The translations under genes and the position numbers were made by a program. The notes beneath the pieces are model-generated. The model was given only the letters and a program-made list of their open reading frames with translations. It ran no database searches and was not told the DNA's origin. A stretch of 64,000 nucleotides of DNA from Zygnema cylindricum (taxonomy: Eukaryota > Streptophyta > Zygnematophyceae > Zygnematales > Zygnemataceae), in contig JBBHKE010000838.1 in NCBI GenBank assembly GCA_037447655.1, positions 197,122 through 261,121 on the forward strand. The letters run 5' to 3'. Below, piece after piece: positions 14,301 to 28,374 of this stretch. Each line of letters opens with the position of its first letter. Position 1 is the first letter of the stretch.

Positions 14301-17300
14301 TTCTGTTGCTTCCCATGTGCTAATTTTTTATGAGCCTTGCCTACATCTTCGTCTTCCATTTCCATTTCCGTTTTTTTAGAAAACTTTTTACCAGAAAATG
14401 TTGCATTTCCTATGGAAGAGGCCGTACTAGCAGCAGAAGATCTCACAGCATCTGTAGGTTGAGGCAATAGTTTTGTATTAGCCATTTCCAAAAATGGCCC
14501 AGTTCCAACCACTTGTCTGACGCCTTCGTCCTGAGTGTCTGCAATGTTTAAAGCTTGATATCCGGGGATGAGACTGAGAGGTTGAACATCAGGAGGAGAA
14601 GCCCCAGCTGATACCAAAGCACCGTCTTTTCGAGTATTGACTGAAACATGCGGTAAAACCACATGGACGGGAGCAGTTGAAACCGGTGTTGAACCCTGCA
14701 AATAAACAACAAAATTCGAATTTTAACTCATTAAATAAAAACCATGAAGTATAGACACCCGTGCTGGTTCTGACAAAGGTACCCTCTGCAACTTTCATCT
14801 GAAATGGGAACTTGTGAAAAAAAAACACTTGGAAGTCCAAAAACGGGTTTAACAAACCAGCATTTCCTTTGACCAAGAAACTGGTCTGCGGCATTTGAAG
14901 AAGTCACCAGTTTTATGATGCGATTTGCAGAAAAAAGATAATAATACCTACAACTACACCTAGCCTTAGGGCTATGCAAGCCTATACCTATACCTAGGCC
15001 CTTTTCCACCAACCACCTATCCGTTCTATGTTCTCATTGACACAAATTGCCCATCTAGGCTCATAAAAGTGGGTAAAGGAAGTTGTAAATGAAAGAAACC
15101 ACCTTTGATGAAAGAATAGCCTGTCAACAAAACATAATGCTTTCAAGTCCACCATATAATCAAGATGTTTGCTATGCATTCTCAATTGTACCGTCAGGCT
15201 CCCTGTCCTTTTAAAAACGTTAATCAAGGCCTACAGTACAAACGCCCCAGGCTAACTTTCAGTAAACTATTCTCCTAGCAACAATCATTAAAAATTAAGA
15301 CTTTTCCATGACAACAACCCCAATCATCCCGACATAAACCTTCATACCAAAAAGCTCCCATTTCTTCTCACCTGCTTTTTAAATCCTTTTTCACCTGTCG
15401 CCACCAGAATCTCAGAATCTGTTGAGCCATTAGCTGTGAGAGAGATTTCCTCACTAAGACCATTATCATTTACCGTTTCCTTCACCAGCTCAATAGCAGT
15501 TGACTGCAATTCATTTGTTTGCCCGTCAGTCAAATTATCCGGTCTTAAAGAATTCCAATGTGCGTTTCCTCTATGGCTTTCAATCGTTGCTCCTTCACCT
15601 ACCATCTCGCGGAACTGCCGAGAAGAATCCATATTTGTCTCTAGAGGCAAAAAACTCCGAGCCTCTCCAGGACCTCTATGACTCTCATTAGTTACCCATT
15701 TTTCTGACTCTTGCCCTGACCCCCTACCCAGTCGAGCCGAGGCCCAATTTTGATGTGCTATTCCACTTGTAGGAATTCCATTCCACACACCCAACATTCC
15801 TTCAGTTCCCCCCATTTGATCCCCTTTTCTTGCTCCAGAAAACACCCCTCGAATATCAAGAGAATTTCCACCTGGTAATCCACCTTGTAATCCACTTTGC
15901 ATTCCCATTTCCCCACTTGATTCTTCCCAAAAAGCCGCTTGAGCTCTAAGTTGTGCGAGAAAAACAGGGTCATAATTTTGTTGAACGGCCTCCATAAGAA
16001 TCCTTGCTGCAATTTCTGGAGACCATCCTAAGAGACTCGTGGGATTATGCCATCCAATTCCAGGATTTGACATATATGGAATTCCTCCAACTTGTCGATC
16101 AGGAAACATATTACCTCTTCCCCATGATCGGCTCTGGTTATTATTATTATTATCATCATCCTCCCTCCTCTCAAAACCTCGACTATTTCTGGAATTTTGC
16201 TGCGTCGCCATCATTGCTCCTATACCAAGCCTATTAATAGACTGTAAACTGTGAATGCTGTTAATTTGACTGTGAGGAAGTCGACTAGGAATAGGTTCTG
16301 GCGCATCAGGACGCAAGCCTAGCCCATTCCTTTCCCAGGTGTTTTTAAAAAAGGAATCTAACTCCTCTACCAAATTTTCAGCGGGGCCTTCCAATACACC
16401 TGAAAGTTTACGAGCAGCATAAGCAAAGGCACTTCGTATTCGAAAGAAGTTCCCTGCAAACAGTAAGGCCAAATCTGAAGAGTGAGTGTGAAAAGCAACA
16501 CTGAGATATAAAGCAGCTAAGAAAATAGCATGACCCTTGCAGCAGTAGGGCCATCTCTGAAGAATGAGTGTGGAAAAAGACACTGACACATAAAATAGTA
16601 GAAAAAAATAGCATGACCTGCAGCCTTCTCTAGGGTCGAGCCCTCCACTTTGAAGCCTCAAGTTATATAATCCGTAAGCATGTCACGTAAAATGAAAATA
16701 ATGGGTATTAATTAGTGTAGGCCATCATATATGGGTTTCACTGTAACATGACACACTCTAAACACCGAGAAAAAAGCCTCAGGTTGATAAAAATCTTGCA
16801 CAAACGTTGTTCAAGATAAACTCATTATGACTACTTTCTCCTGCAATTGCTTTCCTCTAATACCTCCAGCCTCAAGTTCATGTAAACTAATCAATAAAAA
16901 ATAAAGACAGATCGTGAAAACGTACAAGTAACCATTCCCAATGAAGGAAGATAATAACAAACCTTTGCTCACACTACGCCCAAGGTTGTTAGTGTCAAGT
17001 AATGGATCAATCACATTCATAAATTTGGGAACAAACTGTCGATCTTTTGCATCAGCAAGGCCCCTATTCACAGAATAATTTGCAGTACATTCAGCCAGAA
17101 AATCTTCATGTAGAAGGAGGTCACCACCATCTGCAACTGGAGTCTCCGCTGCAAAGCAAGTGAAATAAAAACTACGTTTCCATAAGTTGAATGCTATTCT
17201 AAACAAAATAATAGAACTCTTACATATACAGATAAAAGATCAGCACATTTTACAGGCTGCTGAAAAAGTTCTTTCCGATTACATTTGAGTGAGAATCACG

Positions 17301-20300
17301 CTATCCGGATAACTTCCACATGATAAATCACCTTTTTCTGGCATTAAATTTAGTCCACTGTATCTTTAGGCTTGACGTAGAAATTTGACATTCATAAATT
17401 TGGACAATTGTGAGATGACAAAGAGCCAAAATATAAATTATATCAACAGCGTCTACCTGACCTTAGTCTACAATAAGTTCTCATCATACAGAGCAGAGTA
17501 ACTTATCTCACAATATGTGATGGCAGAGAAAGGAACCTTCTACATGATAACCAGTCATCACAGCACTGCAAGTATTTAACAGTCCCAGTTTTAACGTAGA
17601 CCAGATCGAGCAATTCTGACACACAAGTAATTTACCCACGAAGCTATGAAGAGGAAAGCGGCGACTAAATGCAGTGGAGACTGAATGTTGAATGCAAGTT
17701 GTGAAGGAACACGAGGCCTAAAACTGGCGTTACTGGCTAAGTAATTATAAAGTTCGTACAAAAAACTGTATGATTTTGAGAAAAAAACACATTTTCCTGT
17801 ACAATTACAGTGATTACTGGTCAGTATTGCCAGTAATAGCACTCATACAATTACCCTAATAGGCGCTGTTTACTCACAATGCTACTCCAATCATTCTGAA
17901 GACAGCCACACCCTCATTTCGTCTTTTGGTGGCAGGCCACAGATTAGGATATTGCTCACTGGACTAAGTTTGGTTAAATTGTTTGGAAGCAATTTGGCTG
18001 AACATGCCATAACCTATCAATGTTGATAGGGATTGCCAAATGACATTATGAACAAATGAAAGGAAGTTTACTCCACACAAATAGTTTGGAATAGAGGCAC
18101 AGGAAAAACCAAAAGAGTTTGACCACCTGCATGTTTTTTGACTGCTGGTCCCATTAAAAACATATTGAACTGGTAACCAGCCAGGTTACAAAAAAAAGTA
18201 TAAAGAGAAAGACTTACCAACTATCTTAGGAAGGGACGCTAATGGGACAGGCCCACGAAGGCTGACGCAATAATTGTCCCAGTCAAAAGAACTGAAAAAA
18301 TCCAAAAACTTGAGAAGGACCTGCATCCCAAATATTTAGAAATGTTAAAAGAAAAATCAGCTGACGGTTCCAATAGCAATCATGCGAACATTTAAGATTA
18401 AGCCCCAAACTGCTAAAGATGCTGACAGCCTCAGACCATGGCCATCAATGTCAAAACAAAGAACTATAGACAAACAGGTGTCCAAAAGCACATCAAAGGG
18501 TAACTGATTTCACTGAGTGCATAAATAGTATACTAATGCAGTCAGACTTCATAAAGTCACGCTATGGATCTTCTTGCCCCATGGAATTTTACATCTAGAA
18601 ACAAAATATAGGCGTCAACTGTCCTGAAACTAAAGCAATTTTCACTGTCATTTTTCTGAGTTGATTAATGACTTGGCTTGCTGTTGTTCGTATACTTATT
18701 ACAACATTTATTACATTAACAACATTTGTTTATTACGACAAGTAATTGCTAATACTTTCGGATGCCTGGGTAATTGGTGATGCGGTTGTCAATCTAAAAT
18801 AGTACAAAATGTTTTGTTTTGATCATCAGATTCGGCTGACTTTCTGATATATAAACAATCGCTGTTTTTGCCAGTTATCCATCAGGGCAAAACACTTCAC
18901 AACAAGAATCGTTACAGCAATCCATTTACTTTAGGCATGGTAAAAGACAACAGTTCCTAAATAGTTCCCAATAAAAATGCTCATAAATTCATCGAGCATG
19001 CTGAAATAATTCTATAATCTTATGATTGATACAGTATACAACACCGATGTTTTTGGACTGGTTTATAACACACGATATTCCCCCGTCAAATTGTGAGGGA
19101 ATACAAAGTATTTTCCATGTAGAGAGTTTTGAAGCTCAGAACCAAACATCAGACGGGTACACGGACTTGTCTCCCTCACCATCCCAACCTCTCTTTCTCA
19201 CTCTCCCTTCCGCATTCCTCTTTCTCCTCTTCCTCCTGCCTTCTATCCCTCTCATTCCGTCTCTCTCTCTTTTTCTTACCTTATTTCTCCACCCTCCCCC
19301 CCCCCCCCGGCCATCCCTACTCTTCCCCCCCAGCACCTCCTCTCCCTCTCCACCATTGTCTCCCTCCCAATCTTGCCACCCTCACCCTGTCCTTACTCCA
19401 ACCTCTCTTTCTCCTCCTTCTCCTCTCCACTCCTACATCTCACTCTTCTTTTCTCGTTCTCCCTAGAGAGACAGAGAGGGGAGCAGGAAAGAGGGGCAGA
19501 GGTGGGAATAGGGGGAGAGTGGGGATACACAGGCGCATAAGAATTCAACTAACATTAACTAGCGTTGTTAACATCATGGGAAGACAAGGACTCACAATAC
19601 TTGATCAAAGGAAAAACGGAACATACCTGCAAAGGACCTTTCAAACTGGTATGAAATAAATGGAAAATATACAAAACCAAAGTCTCCAGCCCATATGTGG
19701 AAATGAGGCCATGGTGTGCACCAAGAATACGGCTCTCATAGTAACACCAAGCCTTGATCAATATAATGCTTCGCTTGAATAAATGGTTACGGCCTATTAG
19801 GCGATCCACCTGCAAGATTAAGAGCTCTACTGAAAAAGGAAATAATATGCAAAAGTCGTAACAATTCAAAAAAATGATCAAACCGATCACTTTTTCAAAC
19901 TGATCACTACATCATAAACTATCTAATTTCAGTGCACAAATCCTGCCAAGCTGAGTTTTTCCAAGTTTTTTACAGTTTTGCACAAACATGCAGTACATAC
20001 CAATGCTACTAGTTACTAATTGATTGTGAAAAGCAGCTTTCCATTCTTAGCCATGGCATAAAACCAAGGAGAAGGAAAAGGAAGATAATAGTGATAAAAG
20101 CATCAAGCTTACCTCCTCAAGAAAACATAAAGTGCAAAGGCCTCCAAGCTGGTTGAAAGACACATCAACAACGATATTCTCCACAAGACATTTGATGATT
20201 TTCACCTGAACATGTAAGCAAGAAAATGGAAATGTAATAAGCATCTACAATGAGTCTTTGACTGTATTAACTTTTGCAACAAGAAGTGACCAAATAAATC

Positions 20301-21911
20301 CCCAAAAAAATGACTAAGAGAATGAGAACATCAAGCCAAAATGTACGAAACATTGTGGCTGAACAAAGAACATACTGAGGGCATTGTAGAGTAGGTAATA
20401 GACAAAAAGTATTGAAAAAGTCCAGAAGTGAAAGCAGGCTTCCTGAATCGTTGGAACCCACCTCAGCTTGAATGTACTGAACCTCTTTCACACGAAACAA
20501 AGCATCTTGTTTTTGCTCTTCTGCTTCCAAAACAGCCTTGACTTCATTAGCCCAAGTATCCTTCACATTTTGCTGTCGAGAAAAAGCTGTAAGGTCAATA
20601 TCACCGTCCGGTAAATAAGTCTTAAGTGGAACGGATCCAAACATAAAAACCTGCCAACAACCGTAAGCATCCCACTAAAAGATAAGCCATAAGAAGTCTG
20701 GTAGAAATTCAGCCATAAGACGTCTAGAAGATATTGATCACAAGAAGTCTAGTTAAAAATCAGTGTTAAAATATGATGATGATATTCCGATTTGCAATCC
20801 CACGGTCACCTCCAAAGTAGCAAATGTATAAAATCCAGAAATAGTTTCAACAGTGCTAATCGCTAAGGTATACTGCTGATCGCTACAAGTGTGAAGGAAT
20901 GATTATTATTAAAGCGAAATTAGTATCAATAATACTAACTTAGGGTAGGGAGACGTGCACGATTTCAGTACTCCCCCAAATAGTGTTACTACCACTGTCT
21001 TCTGATTGTAGACTGGCCAGTTAGTGTTATTAACACTAATAGCGATGGGCTGTGGCAATCAGTATGAGTCCTAATTAAAGCCTACATAAACTAAACATGT
21101 TTTCATCTTCCATAATAATCTCCCTTTGCAAAAATACAAAAGAGGAGATGCAATACATTTTCTTATTCTAATTATCACGCTCTTAAAATCTTTTGGACAC
21201 ATTATAAACAAAATTCTGCCACTTAATATAACAATGATTCTTGAAAAGGTAAAAAAAATCCCTATATTCTCATTCGGTGACAACCGATATGTTAACCTAT
21301 TAAAGGTTGTACAAACCTGGAACATCAAGTTGCCATCTCTCAAAAAACAACTTCTTGCCAAACTTATAAAACAAAGTAATTCTTCTAAAAAACTACCACC
21401 ATGAAGTACTTTGTAAACCTCAAAAAGAATGTAAAAAAGAAGTTTACAATCCTACTTCAACATTTTACGGAGATACCATACTGCACATTGCAAACCAAAA
21501 AAAAAAACATTTCGCCGTTTTTGATTGCTATTTTTACAAATTTAATCTCTGTAGAAATTCACTTGCATGACAGAACTAAAAAACTTTAAGTGAGTTTGGC
21601 AATGCCTGGAAGTAGTAATTTGACACTAAAAAAATGCTAAAACACCTAAAAACCTAAATTATCCTTAAAACATACAAAACATAGACATGCAATCTTTCGA
21701 TATACATTTCACTTACATGACAGTCAATACACGTTCTGATGAGTGTTTGTACATATTTGGAAACAGCAATTCTTCTTTCTTCTGCCTTTTTGGTTGGTTG
21801 AATTCTCTCTATCAGTTCTTGCACTCTCTGCTCAGCTACCTCCCAGGGTGTGCCACGTGTCTTCTTCTCAGACAAAATTGCCGACGGAATATTACTGGTA
21901 GAGTCTCCCAT
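8335..21911 (-). CDS. PAP/OAS1-type nucleotidyltransferase family protein with giant low-complexity C-terminus
   Basis: Ten exons in transcript order: 21911-21717, 20650-20462, 20205-20113, 19809-19627, 18320-18218, 17148-16963, 16453-15372, 14695-11888, 11309-9832, 8365-8335. The phases close to 2115 residues plus stop. Residues 1-320 match the plant At3g61690-like family: the Pol-beta-type signature Gly70-Ser71 followed by Asp82-x-Asp84, a third acidic residue Asp142 in IVVDVSF, then the PAP/OAS1 substrate-binding part (KAWCYYESRILGAHHG and FDWDNYCVSL) and NVIDP...NNLGRSVSKGNFFRIR. All three metal-binding acids are present, so a nucleotidyl-transfer reaction is possible; the RNA or protein substrate of this plant family is not known to me. 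From about residue 340 the protein is disordered: Gly/Ser/Asn/Pro-rich, then Arg/Glu/Gly-rich. It is much longer than the roughly 1300 residues I recall for the Arabidopsis relative. The start is the ATG at 21911; a GTG lies two codons upstream. The exon at 18320-18218 is short but conserved. The last exon (nine residues and a stop) is the weakest call. Confidence 0.82.
10961..11090 (-). repeat. Tetrapeptide ERG(L/S) coding repeat
   Basis: Inside exon 9 of the nucleotidyltransferase-family gene a 12-nt unit is reiterated about ten times. It encodes Glu-Arg-Gly-Leu/Ser with occasional Asp, Ala or Met. Further degenerate E-R-G units flank it. Unit length is a multiple of three, so copy-number change keeps the frame. 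Confidence 0.8.
12170..12365 (-). repeat. CTC/GAG triplet microsatellite within coding exon
   Basis: The + strand shows interrupted runs of CTC/CCT triplets. Read on the coding (-) strand they give Gly-rich stretches around an Arg run of about 13 residues. The main reading frame of exon 8 stays open through it. Confidence 0.75.
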
Positions 21912-22926
21912 GGCCACGTCACCGTAACCAAAACTGTCTACCTATGTCACAAGGGCAGCGATTTGGCTACCAAGTAAAAAGAAAAAAAGGAGAAGCAGAT
22001 AACTGACTTCAATAAAAAAACGGCTCAAATAATTTGCTTACAAATTTCCTAAAAGACCTCTAATGGCTGTTAACCCTAATTTTGGAGAATCATGGTGCAT
22101 CAATGTTGTCCTGCCTGGTACCACCACGTGCCATCATCTACAATGTCAAAAATTAGTGTTTTAAAAATACTGTTTCAGAAGTACTATTTTAGACGTGCTA
22201 TTTTCGAATCCATGTCCGTACAGTTAGGTTAAAAATCATTTTAATTTGAAATTTCAGAAATGCATCCATGGATGAAATAAGTGAGCCAAACTACATTACC
22301 GGGAAAAGAAAACTAAAAAAAAAAAATGTTTTTATTTTTGTACATGTATTTGCAAAGTTACATTTGAAGATGAAATTACAAGTCTTTTAAAGGTCCTCCT
22401 TTTTCAGCAAACATGATTCCTGGACCGTAAAGCTAGACGGAAGTTTTCCGTACAAAAAAATGAAGCGTCGAAGGTATTGAAATCAAGCAAAAAGCAAAAC
22501 CAACAAAGTTAGAGTGGTAAAGCTTCTTTTTTGAGCTTTGGCGTTCCCCTGCCAGGAAGGTCCAGTGATTCTTGCTTAAGATTCTAAGTGGCATAGAGAA
22601 GAAAATGAGAGGAAGGCGTTCGGAGAAAAAATCCGATGCAAAAAGCATAGAAATGGCAAATAGTTCCAGTTTTTGTTGACAGCCATGGATAGATATGAGG
22701 GCAGCTATATTAAATGGAAATCTCGCAAGTGGGAGAGCCACGTTGCACATTTCTGTAAAAGTTACAAAATTTAACTCAAACGAAAACCGGCGTTAACTAT
22801 GGGAGATTCGGAATTTCGGAGTACTCTACCGTACATATTTTGGACAATATAGTACAGTAAAATAATGTACTTGTAGAGCTGTATTGTATTCTTAACTAGA
22901 TTCAGTACAGACGTGCAGTACATTAA

Positions 22927-23927
22927 GGGAACTTTCCCATGCGCTAAAGTAACAGTTATTTTATGTCGTTTTCCTCTATAACTTGGAAAAAAAAAGAGAA
23001 AATCTGCAGCCGTACCAAAAAAAAAAAATACCACCGTACAATTTGCGTTACCTTAAAACTTTATATGTACTGCGGTTTGTCGTTTAGCGCGATGCAGTTT
23101 GTCGTCTAGCGCGTTTCGAGCCACTTTCGCGTCCTTTCATCTCATCTTCAAACTTTATATAAAACCACCTCACGAGGTGATTTTAAATATAGTTCCATGA
23201 GGTGAGCGAATAGGCAGATGTTGTCGCACGTGTCGATTTTTTTTGACAATTTTCGTGCGCGGAGTACCAAAAAAAAAACCCACTGCACGTTTCCAGGTTG
23301 TGCGTGACTTTTTTCCGTACAGTGGCCGTGGAGGGGTCTCGACCAACAGACGCCATTTCGCAAAAGTGAAGTCCGTGAAAGCGCCCTTCTCTCTCTCCCT
23401 CTCCCACTACCACATCTATCTCACACTTCTTGAAACGAAAAACGTCAATAGTGGTATTAAATGAAAGATCTCTTGAAAACAATTTCCTTTTACTATCTTT
23501 GGGCGTATCTTGATGGCAAGTAGAGTGAGAAAAGAAAAAAAATACAATCGGGAAACCATGGCGAAAAGTTTTATAATATGTGACGTCGGCGTTGTCATAT
23601 TTAAGCGTGACGTGCGTGACGTCATAATGTCACAAACCCTAAACATCTGTAATGCCTCCACCTCGACAATGTGGCGTACAGACATTGCGAAGTGATAGAA
23701 ACTGTTCAGCATGCGGGTGGACGTATGAAATTGAAGCCGGGTGGAAGTTTCGCAACATTTTGTGTACCGTTTATTTGTCACATGTTTCGTTACATGTCTA
23801 CGCTTGTCACTTTTTTAAGTAACAAGTTATTTGCGTTTACATTGAAATGCTCTGAAAGCTGTACAGGGATTCTTCGTAAGAACACAAAGTTACAAGATTA
23901 AAGTTTCGGTTACATGGGAAAGTGCCA
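22927..23927. mobile_element. Harbinger-like non-autonomous TIR element, copy 1
   Basis: The left end GGGAACTTTCCCATG and right end CATGGGAAAGTGCC form an imperfect terminal inverted repeat. TAA lies directly outside each end (22924-22926 and 23928-23930), a 3-bp target duplication typical of PIF/Harbinger elements. The interior is shared with 26579-27582 and, inverted, with 28375-28935. No transposase frame is seen. Confidence 0.65.
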
Positions 23928-26191
23928 TAAGCGTGATAAGCCACTCTGATCAAGTGAGTAGGACCATAGTTTAAATTTTAAAATGTGCGAAAACAAGTGG
24001 AAACACTACACCGCGAATCGTTATTAGTGTCAAAGTTTAAATAGTGTTGAAGAAAAATATACCGTCGTCGATGTTAATTAGGATTTTGAAAACAAAAAAA
24101 AGATTTATTTTAATTTCGGCGTTTACGCTAATTTGGGAACAACAAAAATGGAATATTCTCCGTACGATTATATACATTAATATATGTATCCGTACAAAAT
24201 ATTTAAAAATATACACGTCGTCAAATTAAGTATCTGTACCGGTCAGCCTAATTTACGTCGGTTATGTGTCAACGCTATACCGCATACGTAAAGTTTAATT
24301 TCAGTTTTTTTCTGTTTAACATTCACAAAATGGCTATTACACCACGTTGTTTCTTGGTGTAAGCTGGACGTATGTTGGTTGTTCCGTTCGTCCATGTCAT
24401 GTGTATTCTAATAACGTCACTTTTAGGTAGTTTTATCAGAATTAAGTATGTTAATATGTGTCTTAATTGTAATAAGTGTGTTCCCTCGTTTGTCTTTCAA
24501 ACGTCTGACAAGTATTAACGTCAACGTTGTCCTATATTAGAGCAAATATTGACACTAAAATGAACCAAAAAGTACATACTTATCAACCAAATGATCACTC
24601 ACGTAACGTGATTGGTCGCCCAAAATTACACGTGTCCAATTTATATCCACGCAAACATTATGGGATTTTAACGATGCAAAAAAACACGCATGTCTTACCC
24701 GCTGCATTTCCAAAAAAAGCCCGTTCATTTAGTGAGTTGCCATGTTTTACCACGCCTCTTTCATAAAAATCGTCCATTGTCAACCACGTTCATACTCCAA
24801 CGCTCTAAACTAACGCAAATTTTAAAACTTTCCCGCTATCACCGAGTCGTTTTTGTAATCAAAATATTTGTCAAACATAATATTTGATTTAAAATATTGA
24901 ATGTTCAAACTTTGGCGAAGGTTTTCCCTCATTTTTTTCACAAGAGCTTCCTTTCCCTTCCTATATATACTCGCCGTTAACTCCAACAATGGTACTCTTT
25001 TCTCTTCCATTGCCTCTGTTGTTCTACAACCACCGTTGCAGGCGGAGAACCAGCAGTAGTAATGGAAGTAGACATTAAAAGAAAACAGCAGAAACTGTCA
25101 AAACACCTACTCAACAGCCAACTTTGATCCAACACAAAATATGACTCAAAAAGCCAATATGCCTCAAATTTGTCACAGTGATACAAAATACATTAATCTG
25201 ACAATTCCCAAAATTGCAACCAAAATGACCCAGTAAACAATAAGATATGATGTATGGAAGTTTCACAAAAAGTGCCCTTAGAAAATCATATTCCCAAAAC
25301 TGGATGATTCAAAAATTGTCTAAGTCCTAAACTATATCCTCACAGTTAAATACAGTACGGATATGATTCCGCACGAAACAAATGAATCAGACATTTGTTT
25401 CGACGGTTGAGATCAAATACTAAATTCTATACAACGGCGCACATCTTCGTCGAGATCCCAATATGGTCACTTTGGCATGTTGTGACGTGGCATGACCTGG
25501 CGCCACGTGGAGAGGTAGCATTCGGTCGTGGGAATTCCGATGAACGTACGGACGAGTGAAAAGTGGACACGCGCCCGCTTAATGGCCTTGTCGTACAAAG
25601 GTCGTACAAAAAGTACATCGGCAGTAGTACTTTTTTGTACTGTACAGTGTTATGATTGGTTCGTACAGTCATTAGATAGGGGTTGTGAGAGGGAGCTAGG
25701 ACTTAGAAAAATTTGGTAGATGGTCTTCTCTCTCTTTGAGAGTTTGTATATATTGGCATCTTTGCCACCCTATAACTAATCGTATGGTTTAGCGTTTTTC
25801 AAATAATTTTTTTCCTACGGACTCGGGGAGTCAAGGCTGCACAAGGGTGAAGTCAGATTGTCAAATTGTTTACTTATGCAGCAGGGGTTACCATTGAAAG
25901 TGGGTTAGTTAAAAACTATCTAGAGGCTTTCTGAATTTTGTAGTCCAATGGAGGACACATAATTGCACTTGCCTGTGTAGCTAAGGTAGCCATGGCTCCA
26001 CCACTCTCTCTCTCACCTTCAGTGACTACAACAAGTATGAGGGCTAGAGAGAGAAGATGGAGGCATACTGCCTACGCTTTTACTTAATCTATTAAAACCT
26101 AGAAAATACCCCTTAAAATCTATTGATTTCAACAGGTATGCTGAATATGCGCACTATTTCCCTAATTCTATTTTTTTATTGCTTCCTCTAA

Positions 26192-27582
26192 GGGCACTTT
26201 CCCATGTAACCAAAACTTATTATCGTAACTTTGTTTTTTGGCGAAGATTCTCTGTACTACTTTCATAGCATTCTGATGTAACTGAATTAACTTGTTACTT
26301 TAAAAAGTGACGGCTGTAGACGTGGGTGTAATTTGTGGCGATTGTAGACGACTATAAAAATTGCGACAATTGATGATGTTTACAAAATAGCGATGATTCT
26401 ATGCGTCTACATTAGTTACTTGTGACATTGAAGATGTTAAGGTTTGTGACATTTCAACGTCATGCTCAATTATCACAGCCTTGACGTCACAAATTCTAAA
26501 ACTTCTTGCCATGGTTTCTCGATTTTGTTTTGTAGTCGTTTTTCACTCTATTTGCCATCAAAATCTGCCCAAAGATATGGCACTTTCCCATGTGCTAATG
26601 TTGTTATTTTTTTTTGTCATTTTCCTCCACAACTTAATAAAAAAACGTGAAAATCAGTATCTGTTCCAAAAAATTGAAATTACCACCTTACAAGTTACGT
26701 TACCTTAAAACTTTATATGTATTGCAGTTTGTCGGTTAGCGGGATGTAATTTGTCGTCTGGCACGTTTCGTCCCACTTTCACGTTTTTCTAGTTCATCTG
26801 CAAACTTTATATAAAACCACCTCGCGAGGTGATTAAACTTAAGTTCCATGACGTGAGCGAATAGGCAGATATTGTCGCATGTGTCAGAAGTTTTTAGCAA
26901 TTTTTGTGCCCGGAGCACCAACAAAAAAACCCCACTTTACATTTACAGCATGTGCGTGACTTTTTTTCGTTCTCTTTTTTCTGTACAGGGGTCGTGGAGG
27001 GGGTCTCGACTAACGTACGCCATTTCGCAAAAGCAAAGTCTATGAAAGCGCCTCTCTCTCTCTCCCTCTCCCACTACCGCATCTATCTCACAATTATTGC
27101 AATGAAAAACACCAATAAATGTACCAAATTAAAGGTCTCTAAATACAATTTCGTTCGACTATCTTTGGGCGTATTTTGATGGCAAGTAGAGTGAGAAAAT
27201 ACTAAAAAACAAAATCAGGAAACCATGGCATAAAGTTTTATAATTTGTGACGTCGAAGCTGTTATGATTTTAGCGTGACGTCAAAATGTCACAAATCTAA
27301 ACATCTACAATGCCATAAGTAGCCATACGTCTACAACCGTCATCAATTGTCGCGAGCTTTGTATTCGTATACAATCGTCACAAATTACACCCACGTCTAC
27401 ATCTGTCACTTTTTAAAGTATCGATTTCATTTCCTTATATAAAAATGCTATGAAAGTAGTACGGTCATTTTTTAAAGTAACGATTTAATTTCTTTACATA
27501 TGAATGATATGAAAGTATACAAATAATCTTTGCTAAAAACATCATTATAAGACTAAAGTCTTGGTTACATGGGAAAGTGCCC
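26192..27582. mobile_element. Harbinger-like TIR element, copy 2, with an extra inverted arm
   Basis: The ends GGGCACTTTCCCATGTAACC and its near-perfect reverse complement at 27563-27582 bound the element. A second internal start of the same type sits at 26579 and corresponds to the start of copy 1. The segment 26192-26577 is an inverted copy of about 27160-27582, so this locus is a copy-1-type element plus an inverted duplication of its right end. Outer flanks are TAA and ATT, so no clean target duplication. Confidence 0.6.
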
Positions 27583-27674
27583 ATTGTCCTAAGAAATTGT
27601 TTATAAAGATCTTGTCATTTGATACTACTACTAAATCAAAGCGCGATACACAGGCATGGACCGTGTCTTGTTTT

Positions 27675-27800
27675 ATCATGCCATTTTACCATGCCCTTTT
27701 AGCATGCCCGTTTATCATGCCCCTTTATCATGTCCGTTTACCAAGCCCGTTTATCATGCCCATTTAGCATGCCCCTTTATCATGCCCCTTTATCATGCGC
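27675..27800. repeat. About 13-bp tandem repeat (CATGCCCnTTTA unit)
   Basis: Roughly ten degenerate copies of a unit built on CATGCCC followed by a T-rich half, running head to tail. The same short phrase GCATGGACCGTGT flanks both sides of the array. Function unknown. Confidence 0.8.
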
Positions 27801-28374
27801 ATGGACCGTGTTCTGTTTATCAAAACGTCTTAGTACTGTTGTATTATTCAAGTCGTTCATACGAATTTTTGTAGACGCGACCCAAATCAACACAATGATG
27901 GACGATTGACGATTGTCTCCCTGCTAACGTCAACAAACAGGTAACTTTCAAAGTACTCGTTCGGTAATCGTGCTTGACCTTCAAGTCTTGGCTGTTCGTT
28001 CTTGTCAATGAATAAAGATGGAAGTCGCCACATGCACTAAAGAGTCTTAAGCCGTCAATCATTTGTCCGTGACCGTCCGATTATAGGATGATGATAGTTT
28101 AGAAGCTAGCCGTCCTTTTCAATAAACTACGATTTCGTGTCGTAAATTATTTGCTCGATTTTCATATTCATTCATTGACAAGATCATGCAGCCAAGATCT
28201 GACAGTCAAGAACGATGGCCGAGGGAGTAATTTGAAATTTATGTGTTCGCTTACGTTAGCAGATAGACAAAGCTACCCGTTTGTCGACGTAGGCCGAGGG
28301 GTAATGCTACCCGTTTGTTGACGTCGGCCGAGGTACACGCCGTTTACTGGTGTAGACGGACGAAAAGTGGGCCT

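Noticed and set aside
24822-25186. Two overlapping - strand frames with some normal-looking composition
   Set aside because: Short, no recognisable domain, no splice partners; kept as intergenic.
27655-27820. Possible CRISPR-like array
   Set aside because: Units are only 13 bp with no unique spacers, and the genome is eukaryotic.
27844-28062. Short frames in the intergenic region
   Set aside because: Not supported by splice sites, composition or any recognisable family.
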